The position numbers were made by a program, and so were the translations under genes. Source: a virus. From it: a stretch of 23,002 bases of DNA. A model generated the notes under the pieces. That model made no database searches and had not been told where the DNA came from. It saw only the letters and a program-made list of their open reading frames with translations. The stretch spans positions 1 through 23,002 of the IMG/VR virus record IMGVR_UViG_3300023192_001275. One strand, 5' to 3'. Positions 8,433 to 16,386 of this stretch are shown one piece after another (the stretch's first letter is position 1; the number at the start of each line of letters is the position of its first letter).

Positions 8433-9406
8433 TAATCCTAGATGCACAACTAAAATCCTTAAACTCCAATACCATACACCGCTATTGTCTTCTTTGGAAA
8501 ATTGACAGAGTTGACGGGGGTAGGTTTCGTTTCACAGACCACAACACAGACGTAACATTCCAAGGTAATACTTATGGTGCGGCTGTTGGTTTTGGCGTAT
8601 CTGCCACACAACGCGAGAGTGGACTAAACGAACAGAATAAAGAAGCCGCAGGTATCATTGTCCCTGAAGGCGTTGCAGGAATTACCAACGAAGAACTGCG
8701 TGGTGGTAAGTTTCGTAATGCCGTGGTGACTGAGTACATAGTAGATTGGCAATACCCTTGGTTGGGCGAGTTTTACAAAACCAAATATCTCATTGCCGAT
8801 ATGGCGTTTAATGGTTTCCATTGGAAAGCGGAACTTGTTGGACAAGCCAAATATGTCCGTATGCCTGTTGGAAAAATCTACAACCGTAATTGTAGACACA
8901 ATCTAGGACACAGCCACCATTACAAAGAAGGTGAAAATGTTGTAATGTTTGAATCAAGGTGTGGATTTGATTTAGATGGAAATATGTCTAGCCCAAACCT
9001 CCCCGCGCAATTAGAAAACCAAACAATTACATCAGTTGACAACCTAAGAAAAAAGTTCAGGGTAGCAATCACTTCAGCATACGTTGGAGAGACTTTCAGA
9101 TACGGATTGGTGGGGTTTGAAACTGGATTGAATGATGGATTGTGGTTTGAGATTGCGACTCAATCAGCAACAGGTGGTGGCAATGATGCGAAATTCATGT
9201 TGTTTGTTGATACTCCTTACAACATAAGTGATGGAAGTGGGGATGCAGGGGAGTGGAATGAAACAGCAGACCTAGTTACTCTCATAGTGGGTTGTGATAA
9301 AACTCTTGAAACCTGCAAAACCAAGTTCGGAAACAATTTGAATTATGGGGGCTACCCAGATATTGTCGGAGTTGACCGAGCAATTTTAATACCAGACACA
9401 CGTTAA
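8426..9406 (+). CDS. Tail hub protein, DUF2163 / phiJL001 Gp84-like (GTA gp13-like)
   Basis: A 326-residue protein overlapping the glycosyltransferase gene by 7 bases. The N-terminal half matches the phiJL001 Gp84 N-terminal family: CLLWKIDRVDGGRFRFTDHNTDVTFQGNTY, then ESGLNEQNKEAAGIIVPEGV. The C-terminal part has NRNCRHNLGHSHHYKEGENVVMFESRCGFDLDG, corresponding to the Cys-containing BR0599-type C-terminal domain ('C...lGd..C.vdl'). In GTA-like tails it forms the hub joining the distal ring to the tip. It lies between the distal tail protein and the NlpC/P60 peptidase, the usual order apart from the two inserted genes before it. Confidence 0.88.
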   Translation: MVVILDAQLKSLNSNTIHRYCLLWKIDRVDGGRFRFTDHNTDVTFQGNTYGAAVGFGVSATQRESGLNEQNKEAAGIIVPEGVAGITNEELRGGKFRNAVVTEYIVDWQYPWLGEFYKTKYLIADMAFNGFHWKAELVGQAKYVRMPVGKIYNRNCRHNLGHSHHYKEGENVVMFESRCGFDLDGNMSSPNLPAQLENQTITSVDNLRKKFRVAITSAYVGETFRYGLVGFETGLNDGLWFEIATQSATGGGNDAKFMLFVDTPYNISDGSGDAGEWNETADLVTLIVGCDKTLETCKTKFGNNLNYGGYPDIVGVDRAILIPDTR

Positions 9407-9407
9407 C

Positions 9408-9905
9408 ATGAAAAAAAAAGAACCCAAACTCAAACTTGTTCACCCACCAGAACTCTTACCCAGAATGGCAGTGGTAGAAGCCGCACGAAAATACATCGGT
9501 AACCCTTGGGTCTTTGGTGGTCGAAACAGATGTAGTGGATTGGACTGCATAGGGTTGTTAGTTCTCATTGCAGAAGACTTAGAGATTTCGCATTTGATGG
9601 GGGATTACGATTGGTCGGAATATCCACCACTAGACTTTCCACCACACGGACACCCAAACAGCATGGATAAAAGACTTGAAAAACCAATGATAAGGATTCC
9701 TTTTGAAGATGTTGGCATCGGAGATGTGGAAACTTATTGGATACGGGATAGGGGTGCTACTTGCCACTGTGCAATAATTTCCGATAAAGGTTTTATCCAC
9801 ACCCACCAAGGATGTAAACAAGTAATGGAAACAGTAAAGTCACCATTTTGGAATAGAAGACGAACAGGGGCGTTTCGCTATCCTAACATTGAGGATGGTG
9901 CATAA
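9408..9905 (+). CDS. NlpC/P60-family tail peptidase (phage cell-wall peptidase)
   Basis: A 165-residue protein. AARKYIGNPWVFGGRNRCSGLDCIGLL (25-51) carries the catalytic Cys (C47) in the 'G.DCiGl' motif. H120 in ATCHCAII is the expected catalytic His, and H131 or H133 (GFIHTH) could complete the triad. The family cleaves peptide cross-links of peptidoglycan; in GTA-like tails it sits at the tip and opens the cell wall locally during DNA entry. No signal peptide is present, as expected for a virion-borne enzyme. It begins 2 bases after the hub gene stop and its own stop overlaps the tail tip start (taATG), so the three are translationally coupled. Confidence 0.9.
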   Translation: MKKKEPKLKLVHPPELLPRMAVVEAARKYIGNPWVFGGRNRCSGLDCIGLLVLIAEDLEISHLMGDYDWSEYPPLDFPPHGHPNSMDKRLEKPMIRIPFEDVGIGDVETYWIRDRGATCHCAIISDKGFIHTHQGCKQVMETVKSPFWNRRRTGAFRYPNIEDGA

Positions 9906-12900
9906 TGGGTAGTGGTTCTCAATGGGGAATGATTCTTGGTTTCGGTATTGGTATTGGTCTTGCCTTTATGACGGGCGGTACGAGTCTTGCATTTATGGGT
10001 TGGCTAGGTACTTCTGCGGGTTTTGGGGCGGCAATGTACGGGGCGGCTATCGGTGCAACCATTGGTGGACTAGCGGGCGGTTTAATTTCTCCGACAGAGT
10101 TTCATGGTCCTGATGTACAAGGTCCTCGCTTAGAAGAACTTCAACTCACGGGTGTTTCTGAGGGTTCAGGAATTACAAGAGCATTCGGTGACCAAATGAG
10201 AATCGCAGGAATGATGATAGCCGCAGGGGGTCTTAGAGAAACTAAACATACAACAGAAAACCCAACGATGAGTGGTAAGTCTTTTGTCGCAGGAACACCT
10301 ATAAAATTAGCCAGTGGTCAAGAAATTCCGATTGAGGATGTTAGGGTTGGGGATTTATTAACAACCGCACACCACGGTTGGTTGTCAAAACTGCTAGGCA
10401 AAGACCCACAGTTCAGAAGAAAAAGAGTTACTTCCTTACAAAAAGGAACAGCCACCAAAGCAATTAAAGTCTGTGCTGATTTTGACAACAAGGACATTAA
10501 AAATGTCGAGTTCACATGCACACCCGAACATGAGGTCTATGGATATAAGGTTGACAGAAAGCCTCACTGGTTTCAAGCACAAGGTCTAAAGACAGGAGAT
10601 GCTTTGTACACCGAGAATGGTTGGGTTCGTGTCGTGTCGTGCGACCGTTTTGAAATAAACGAACCTGTCTACAACTTAACGGTTAATGATGACCACAATT
10701 ATCTAGCCAATGGTGCGCTGGTTCACAACGGTGGTGGCGGTGGTGGGAAGAGTACAACAACTTGGTACACATACTCGTGTGACTTGGTTGTTGCTACTTG
10801 CGAAGGTCCTATTTGGGGTGTGTCGGAAATGTTTATGAACGGAAAAACCAAATACTCTAAATCAATCGGCTATACAAACAAGGTAGGTGATAATGTAAGT
10901 TCCTTTACTGTGTACGTTCGTGCAGAGCCGATTGGGACTTATAGTAGTGGTCATGTATCGTGGAGATACATCGCAAATATTTCTGCGGCAGGTGGTGACG
11001 AACCGTTTAAGGTTTGGGCGGCAGGAATGCGAATCACAACAAGCGGAAGTACCGATGGTAATTCTGGTGATTGGAATGGAGAAGACTCAAGGAAGATAAG
11101 AAATGTTGACAACACTAATTATGATTACATCGAAGTAGAAATTGGTGGGTCAACATCATTTACTCAATACGGAGAATATCCCATATATACTTACACACAT
11201 GTTTTTAGTGGCTTCGATGATACAACAACGGAGCATACAAATAATAATCTAGTAAACAGTACACCTATCACCTTTACAAGTTCTGGTACAAAGATTTATA
11301 CGGCAACAATCGCTTACTCAGGAAAAACAGCAAATGGAATAAGAGTATACATAGGTGACGATGGTTCATTCGACTTGCAAATAGGTAACGAAATCGTAGG
11401 AAATGATGGTGGGGGAATAGAACACTACCACAACACAGAACCCGACAGCGTTCTGTCTCAACTCAACGAAGACTCACCTGCATACAGAGGTACTGCGTAT
11501 GTTGTCTTTGATGATTTGGAACTCGCAGATTTTGGAAACCAACTACCACAGTGCAATTTTAGAATAGATGCTCGACCAAGAGAAACAGAAATAGAAGGCA
11601 ACACCGCAGAAGTCACAGAATATTGCACTGTTGGACAAGTTATTGATGTGCTTATGATTCGTAGTGGTCGCTACAAGGCAGAGGGGGTTGGTGGTCTTTT
11701 TCAGACCCACGACCACTTCGACTCAGACCAGTTTCAGGGAGACACAACGGGTATTCACGACAACAGGGTTCGTGGGTATGCGGTAGTGGGAGCAAAAACC
11801 ACTCAGTCAGCATTGTCAAATCTTATTCTTCGATATGATATTCTTATCAGCGAAGCGGGTGGTGTGTTAAAGTTTGCTAGAAGAGGACAAGAGGGTTCGG
11901 GTAGTGTTACAGAAGCGGATTTAGGTGCGTATACAACCCCCGAAAATTCTGAGCAAGACCCTAACTTTGCAATCTCTGACCAACCAGACACAGGTCTCCC
12001 AAACGAAATAAACATTTCTTATGCTGATGTGAATGATGACTACCAAAAAGCAAGTCAAAAGGCTAGAAGGTCTTTATCAGGATTACCAAGAGTTGACACT
12101 ATTGACCTTCCTATGTCAATGCTTGCCAGTGAAGCACAGAGTGTTGCGAATCGTGTGTTGTACCAAACTTGGAGTCAAAGACAAGCGTGTGCCTTCAAAC
12201 TTCCACCAAGTTACATCACTGTTGATGAAGCCGATATTCTAACAGTTACAAGTGGTGCAGAAGTCTACAAAGTTCGTGTGTTGGAAATAAATAGAGGCGT
12301 TGATTATATACACGAAGTTAGAGGATTGATTACTGAATCGGAGGAAGCACCTTACTCAGGTGAAGGTGATGATGGCGATGACGATGAACCTACGATTTAT
12401 TATCCACCACCAATGGTTACTTATGCCGCAGATGCACCTGCTTTACATCCAAATGGGATTGAAACATTAGGTCATTACTTCTGGGCTTGTACAACCGAAA
12501 TTAACCAAGATTATCAGGGTGGTAGCATCTTTGTTTCAGACAATGAGACAGTAGGTTACTCAGAGATTTCAAACTACCCCCATGAAGCAATGATTGTAAA
12601 AGTTGAAACAGCAATTGCAGATGGTCCTATTTCGTTTTGGGATGAAACAACAAGCATAGAAATAGAAGTATTCTCACCAGTTGCAGGGGATGCACCATCA
12701 ACTACCACCGATGCTTTAGTTCTTTCGGGCGGGTCAAATCACTTGTATATTGGTGGAGAGTTAATAGGTTTTAGATACGTCACGGCAGTAGGTGGAGAAC
12801 CACAAAAATATACTCTAACAAAACTCATTAGAGGACGAAGAGGTACTGATGATTTCATAGCAACACACATAAACAATGAGTATGGTTGCATTGTTTCACA

Positions 12901-13474
12901 CGAAAGTTCATCAGGTGTTGCAACTTTGAATTACGAACAAGAACATATCGGAGTACCTAGATACTATAAATTAGTTCCAAACGCAGGAGAACTAACAGAC
13001 AACGAAGCACTTTCAATCGAAGGTGGTGTGCGAAGAATAAAGCCGTTCCCTGTTGGTCGTGTTAATGGTTGGAAAGATGGTGGTTGGTATGTAGAGTTTA
13101 TGAGATGCGACAGGTCGTTTGATGCGAAGACTTTATTCTCGATATTCGCCACTCCAAATTCAGACACAGAAGTTGAAATTTACTATTGCAAGGTATACGG
13201 TAATATCAGTGCCGAGGGGGATACACTGTTAAGAACAATAACAATGGAAGCAAGTGAAAACGGTTCTGTTATCACCCAAACTGTTTTTGATGATAATGGA
13301 CACACTACGGCTGTTCCTTTTGTCTACTATCACAGTTCAGATTATCTTACTGACCTTATTGACGTAGGTCAAGGCGGTATTGCACAAGCCTCAATTAGCG
13401 TTGAGATATACAAAATAGGCGATACCTATGGTGTAACAGTGAAACAAAAAATAACAAACACAAGAACACACTAA
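9905..13474 (+). CDS. Central tail tip / host-specificity protein (GTA gp15- and J-like) with embedded Hint domain
   Basis: A 1189-residue protein. Residues 8-61 are a hydrophobic Gly/Ala-rich segment (glycine-zipper-like), as in other tip proteins. Residues 85-122 (EGSGITRAFGDQMRIAGMMI) and 276-310 (GGGGGGKSTTTWYTYSCDLVVATCEGPIWG) are two halves of the conserved N-terminal domain; a 150-residue Hint domain (126-275) splits them and is listed separately. YRGTAYVVFDDLELADFGNQLP (about 513-534) is the phage-tail_3 signature, and LTKLIRGRRGTDDFIATH (about 970-987) is typical of the C-terminal half of GTA gp15-type proteins. The protein closes the tube and contacts the receptor. Seven residues (VFSGFDD) come from a 22-base segment also found in the gene at 14140. 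Confidence 0.9.
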   Translation: MGSGSQWGMILGFGIGIGLAFMTGGTSLAFMGWLGTSAGFGAAMYGAAIGATIGGLAGGLISPTEFHGPDVQGPRLEELQLTGVSEGSGITRAFGDQMRIAGMMIAAGGLRETKHTTENPTMSGKSFVAGTPIKLASGQEIPIEDVRVGDLLTTAHHGWLSKLLGKDPQFRRKRVTSLQKGTATKAIKVCADFDNKDIKNVEFTCTPEHEVYGYKVDRKPHWFQAQGLKTGDALYTENGWVRVVSCDRFEINEPVYNLTVNDDHNYLANGALVHNGGGGGGKSTTTWYTYSCDLVVATCEGPIWGVSEMFMNGKTKYSKSIGYTNKVGDNVSSFTVYVRAEPIGTYSSGHVSWRYIANISAAGGDEPFKVWAAGMRITTSGSTDGNSGDWNGEDSRKIRNVDNTNYDYIEVEIGGSTSFTQYGEYPIYTYTHVFSGFDDTTTEHTNNNLVNSTPITFTSSGTKIYTATIAYSGKTANGIRVYIGDDGSFDLQIGNEIVGNDGGGIEHYHNTEPDSVLSQLNEDSPAYRGTAYVVFDDLELADFGNQLPQCNFRIDARPRETEIEGNTAEVTEYCTVGQVIDVLMIRSGRYKAEGVGGLFQTHDHFDSDQFQGDTTGIHDNRVRGYAVVGAKTTQSALSNLILRYDILISEAGGVLKFARRGQEGSGSVTEADLGAYTTPENSEQDPNFAISDQPDTGLPNEINISYADVNDDYQKASQKARRSLSGLPRVDTIDLPMSMLASEAQSVANRVLYQTWSQRQACAFKLPPSYITVDEADILTVTSGAEVYKVRVLEINRGVDYIHEVRGLITESEEAPYSGEGDDGDDDEPTIYYPPPMVTYAADAPALHPNGIETLGHYFWACTTEINQDYQGGSIFVSDNETVGYSEISNYPHEAMIVKVETAIADGPISFWDETTSIEIEVFSPVAGDAPSTTTDALVLSGGSNHLYIGGELIGFRYVTAVGGEPQKYTLTKLIRGRRGTDDFIATHINNEYGCIVSHESSSGVATLNYEQEHIGVPRYYKLVPNAGELTDNEALSIEGGVRRIKPFPVGRVNGWKDGGWYVEFMRCDRSFDAKTLFSIFATPNSDTEVEIYYCKVYGNISAEGDTLLRTITMEASENGSVITQTVFDDNGHTTAVPFVYYHSSDYLTDLIDVGQGGIAQASISVEIYKIGDTYGVTVKQKITNTRTH
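10280..10729 (+). other. Hint (intein-like, BIL type A-like) domain within the tail tip protein
   Basis: Residues 126-275 (150 aa) carry the Hint blocks in order. Block A is SFVAGTPIKLASGQEIPIED-VRVGD with Ser at position 1 where Cys is usual. Block B is FTCTPEHEVY with the TxxH motif (T206, H209). Block F is PVYNLTVNDDHNYLA, and block G is NGALVHN with the penultimate His 274 and terminal Asn 275. The +1 residue is Gly, not the Cys/Ser/Thr needed for standard splicing. There is no endonuclease insertion. Terminal HN with a non-nucleophile at +1 is the hallmark of type A bacterial intein-like domains. Removing it would leave SGK-GGGGGGKS, a loop like those of tip proteins without an insert. 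Confidence 0.9.
11200..11221 (+). repeat. 22-base repeat, copy 1 (in tail tip gene)
   Basis: This segment is identical over 22 bases to 14370-14391 and is read in the same frame in both genes (VFSGFDD). The flanking bases differ on both sides. Confidence 0.95.
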
Positions 13475-13486
13475 GAAGAAAATAAA

Positions 13487-14140
13487 ATGGCACTATCACC
13501 AAAACTAGGACTACCACTTCTATCAGAAAACCAATCTGCCGCAGAGTTTGTTTTTAATGAAGTGATGATAAAACTCGACTCAATTACACAACTTCAGGCG
13601 ATTGACTACACAGCAACACCACCTACATTAACAGATGGGTTGGTGTACCTTGTAGCGGATTCTGCTACTGGTGCTTGGGCAAACCAAGATGAAAAAATTG
13701 CATACTCTAATGCGGGTATATGGAAATTCATTATTCCACATGATGGTATGGTTGCTTTCGTAACATCTGGTGATTACGCGGGTAAATACCTGAGATATTC
13801 AACTTCCCCTACTACAACTTGGAAGTTGCACATCGGATATAAAGACATGATTAACGGTCACATTGTAGTACCTGTTGCAATGGATTATTGTATAGAGTTG
13901 AAAGCACAATCGGCATACACCATTGACTTACTCACTGCGGAAACAAGAAGTGGTACTTGTGACATAGCAATAAAGCATGCAACTGGTACAGAAACTGTTT
14001 TGTCGGTCAGTGACTCTCAAACAAGTCAAGTAGAAGATGTGGATATAGCGGTGAGTGGAAAGGTGGAGTTAGTTATATCAAACATTACCGAGGTTCTTGA
14101 TTTGCAGTTCCAAATCCAAATGAGTAAAGACACACTCTAA
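13487..14140 (+). CDS. DUF2793-like tail/adsorption protein, paralogue 1
   Basis: A 217-residue protein with ribosome site aagaagaaaataaa. Residues 5-90 match the DUF2793 pattern: LGLPLLSENQSAAEFVFNEVMIKLDSI, TPPTLTDGLVYLVADSATGAWANQDEKIAYSNAGIWKFIIPHDGMVAFV ('lPl...nQ....NeAl..LD', 'P..p.dG..yiV...atG.Wag....iA.....gW.f..P.eG'). The family is found downstream of tail tip genes and is thought to belong to tail fibre or receptor-binding structures. The last 85 residues form a beta-rich C-terminal domain (YTIDLLTAETRSGTCDIAI to LQFQIQM). The gene at 14140 encodes a diverged copy, and the two overlap by one base. The exact role is inferred from position. Confidence 0.78.
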   Translation: MALSPKLGLPLLSENQSAAEFVFNEVMIKLDSITQLQAIDYTATPPTLTDGLVYLVADSATGAWANQDEKIAYSNAGIWKFIIPHDGMVAFVTSGDYAGKYLRYSTSPTTTWKLHIGYKDMINGHIVVPVAMDYCIELKAQSAYTIDLLTAETRSGTCDIAIKHATGTETVLSVSDSQTSQVEDVDIAVSGKVELVISNITEVLDLQFQIQMSKDTL

Positions 14141-14880
14141 TGGTTACTACTCCACATCTACTACTTCCAATCCTTGTTGAGAACGCATCGGATTTACACA
14201 CTGATATAAATCGTGCTTTTTACAAATTGGATAACACTTCACATCTAAAAATAAATGGAAGACTACAAGACCCACCTGACTTAGATTTAAGTCAGTTGGG
14301 CAAGTTGTATATTGTGGAAGCATCACCAACGGGAGTTTGGGCGGGTCACGAAGACGATATTGCTTACTCTGTTTTTAGTGGCTTCGATGATGTTACTGAA
14401 TGGAGATACATTGTTCCCACTGAAGGGTTGAAGGCTCTTGTGTATTTCAATACTAATGATGCGTGTTGGGAATACTGGGATGGTAATAATTGGTTTGTGT
14501 TATTCACACGAACTTACAACGGACACATCCTTCACCCTGACAACAATGCAGATGAAGACCAAGCAGGAGATACACATTCATACAGCATCAATTCAGATTG
14601 TATTTCTCCGTATATTATTACGGAGTTCAGTGTGCAGATTGATGATTCAACAACCCCTACAAATGCGGAGTGTGATGTTCAATTAAGGATTGAAAGCAGT
14701 GACTACACACCGAGTTTGTTAACAGGTCCAGTTTTAGATGATTATGCGTTGCACACTGTATCGTTAAGTAAAGAGGTGTTGTCTGGTCAAACCCTAAGAA
14801 TAAAAATAAACAACTTTTCAACCTACCCGCCTCAGAATATCCGATTTTCTGTTCATGTAAAAATGTTGGCAAGAACTTGA
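14140..14880 (+). CDS. DUF2793-like tail/adsorption protein, paralogue 2
   Basis: A 246-residue protein whose ATG shares a base with the previous TAA. It aligns along its length with paralogue 1: LLLPILVENASDLHTDINRAFYKLD, DPPDL..GKLYIVEASPTGVWAGHEDDIAYS, EWRYIVPTEGLKALV, NGHILHP and a beta-rich C-terminus ending IRFSVHVKM. Compared with paralogue 1 it has extra residues after IAYS (VFSGFDDVTE), most of which lie in the 22-base repeat shared with the tail tip gene, and a longer loop after NGHI. The pair probably arose by tandem duplication and diverged. Likely part of the adsorption apparatus; the function is inferred from family and location. Confidence 0.72.
   Translation: MVTTPHLLLPILVENASDLHTDINRAFYKLDNTSHLKINGRLQDPPDLDLSQLGKLYIVEASPTGVWAGHEDDIAYSVFSGFDDVTEWRYIVPTEGLKALVYFNTNDACWEYWDGNNWFVLFTRTYNGHILHPDNNADEDQAGDTHSYSINSDCISPYIITEFSVQIDDSTTPTNAECDVQLRIESSDYTPSLLTGPVLDDYALHTVSLSKEVLSGQTLRIKINNFSTYPPQNIRFSVHVKMLART
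14370..14391 (+). repeat. 22-base repeat, copy 2 (in DUF2793-like paralogue 2)
   Basis: Identical to 11200-11221. Here it forms most of an insertion relative to paralogue 1, where IAYS is followed almost directly by the conserved Trp. Confidence 0.95.
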
Positions 14881-14905
14881 TAACCAATAATAAGAAGAAA
14901 ATAAA

Positions 14906-16015
14906 ATGACCCAAAAAACATGGATAAGTGATACGAGTTCGATTGGCGATGGCGATGCAGACGAGGGCGGTATTGATGAACAAACTCCAATGGAAATTGA
15001 AGACGATATAGTCATCGGTGATGCAATTGAATGTGTGGGTTGGTGGATGGCAGGAGTTGGCACTTCAGACGGTATGGTCGTAGGAGAATGGGCAACGAGT
15101 AAAGGCGGTGATACGGTCTACTATGTGAAGAAATGGCATGACTCTAGCGACAAGGGCAACGACCTTATTCATAACCAGATTGGAGAAGGTCCACAAATCT
15201 ACGGAGCGCATAGTTATTATTTAGGAACTCAAGCAGACGAAGTTGGTTCGGGTGGTGCAACGTATCCTGTTGCTCACTTCTCAACTATCACAAGCGGTAC
15301 TGCTCCTTTAACAAGACAATTGTTTCTGAAGTGTAATGCTTCTGTGAATAGTGATTTTATGCTAGGCAACAATTCCGATGACACCAAGCACCTTTCATTT
15401 ATAGCAGTGTGCAGACACCACTACGCTGAAGATGATTTGGATTCAACTGGCACTTCACATACCAATGTTGAGGATATGGGTATTGTGGCTTCGGCAGTTA
15501 CGGGGGAAGGAGAAGGTTGGGGGTTGGGGTTTTCTGAAGGTAACGTGACAACAACCCTTGGAGGCACAATAAATATGCCTACCAAAGCATCGTTTGGATT
15601 AGAAAACTCTACTGGTGATATTCACGCATACAGTAGCCCAACGGCAACAGGGATTCGAGATGTGGATAATAAGTATGGGATATTGCAAGTTTGGCAAGCA
15701 AACGGAGAAAATGATGCACCCAACAATTTTGAGAATGTCTCAGTGGGTACGTTTCGACCGTCTTCATATAATTATGTAGGTCAAACTTATTCGGATGGCA
15801 CGATAACCGAGAGTAGTGGTATCGGTGATGGTAATCTATACATAGGTAAAACAAAGTTCAACATAGGGGCGGCATCAACAACAAACCCACTCGCACAAAA
15901 TTTTGAAGGGCGAATCGTTGAGATGGCTTGTTGGAAATCCGACAACCCTATATCTGCATACAAACGGGCGCAGGTACTCCAATACTTCAAGAATAAGTTT
16001 AGCAACGACATCTAA
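14906..16015 (+). CDS. Concanavalin A/LamG-like fold protein, candidate receptor-binding protein
   Basis: A 369-residue protein preceded by the same aagaagaaaataaaATG leader as the gene at 13487. The N-terminal 45 residues are very acidic and Gly-rich, perhaps a tail-attachment linker. From about residue 65 it reads as a LamG/concanavalin A-like jelly roll: YYVKKWHDSSDKGNDLIHN..GEGPQIY ('v..W.D.Sg.gn.l.......P'), LSFIAVCRH, then NLYIGKTKF and NFEGRIVEMACWKSDNPISAYKRAQVLQYFKNKF ('f.G.iaEi.......l....r..v..yl..k'). Such domains bind glycans. As the last sizeable gene of the tail module it is the best candidate for a receptor-binding protein or distal tail decoration. The fold call is fairly secure; the role is inferred. 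Confidence 0.7.
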   Translation: MTQKTWISDTSSIGDGDADEGGIDEQTPMEIEDDIVIGDAIECVGWWMAGVGTSDGMVVGEWATSKGGDTVYYVKKWHDSSDKGNDLIHNQIGEGPQIYGAHSYYLGTQADEVGSGGATYPVAHFSTITSGTAPLTRQLFLKCNASVNSDFMLGNNSDDTKHLSFIAVCRHHYAEDDLDSTGTSHTNVEDMGIVASAVTGEGEGWGLGFSEGNVTTTLGGTINMPTKASFGLENSTGDIHAYSSPTATGIRDVDNKYGILQVWQANGENDAPNNFENVSVGTFRPSSYNYVGQTYSDGTITESSGIGDGNLYIGKTKFNIGAASTTNPLAQNFEGRIVEMACWKSDNPISAYKRAQVLQYFKNKFSNDI

Positions 16016-16034
16016 AAATAGCCGAAAGAGAATT

Positions 16035-16358
16035 ATGGGTAAATCAAAACAAAAAATAATACCTAGCCAACACCACGCCTGTTTGGGTGCAATACTCTCA
16101 AACATCGTTACATGGTCGGTGGTTGGTTTGTTGTGTGGTCAATCATACGCACAAGATACTGATGCTGTTCACCCTGCTTTGACTCACGACCAAATTCTTG
16201 TAACACTTCCTGTGTTTATATCTTCCATCATTGCAACTGCATTCTTCACATGGACGATTGCTCAGTATGACCGAAAACGAGACAAACGAATTGACCAAAC
16301 CCAACAACTGCTAACCGATTTGACCCGCAGAATGGGAGATTTAGAAACTAAGGGATAG
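16035..16358 (+). CDS. Small membrane protein, two hydrophobic segments; possible holin
   Basis: I place the start at the ATG at 16035 (107 residues, leader aaagagaatt). A longer reading from 15903 would lie inside the preceding gene. Two hydrophobic stretches are visible, LGAILSNIVTWSVVGLLCG (about 17-35) and ILVTLPVFISSIIATAFFTW (about 54-73). The first ends in SYAQ-D and could instead be a signal peptide cleaved after YAQ or SYA. The C-terminal 35 residues are highly charged (YDRKRDKRIDQTQQLLTDLTRRMGDLE) and probably a cytoplasmic coiled coil. Size, topology and position at the end of the tail module fit a holin, but no endolysin is seen nearby, so I leave the function open. Confidence 0.6.
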   Translation: MGKSKQKIIPSQHHACLGAILSNIVTWSVVGLLCGQSYAQDTDAVHPALTHDQILVTLPVFISSIIATAFFTWTIAQYDRKRDKRIDQTQQLLTDLTRRMGDLETKG

Positions 16359-16386
16359 TAGGTTTCTTCTTCGCCTACTTTTCTTT
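16357..16386 (+). terminator. Terminator-like hairpin at the end of the tail operon
   Basis: AGTAGG (16357-16362) pairs with CCTACT (16374-16379) around an 11-base loop, followed by TTTTCTTT. It overlaps the stop codons of both the + strand gene (TAG 16356-16358) and the converging minus-strand gene. The T-rich tract is only on the + side, so it should stop transcription from the tail module rather than from the opposite strand. Confidence 0.6.

Noticed and set aside
10280-10729. A full splicing intein
   Set aside because: No nucleophile at +1 (Gly) and no homing endonuclease, so the intein-like (BIL) reading is preferred.
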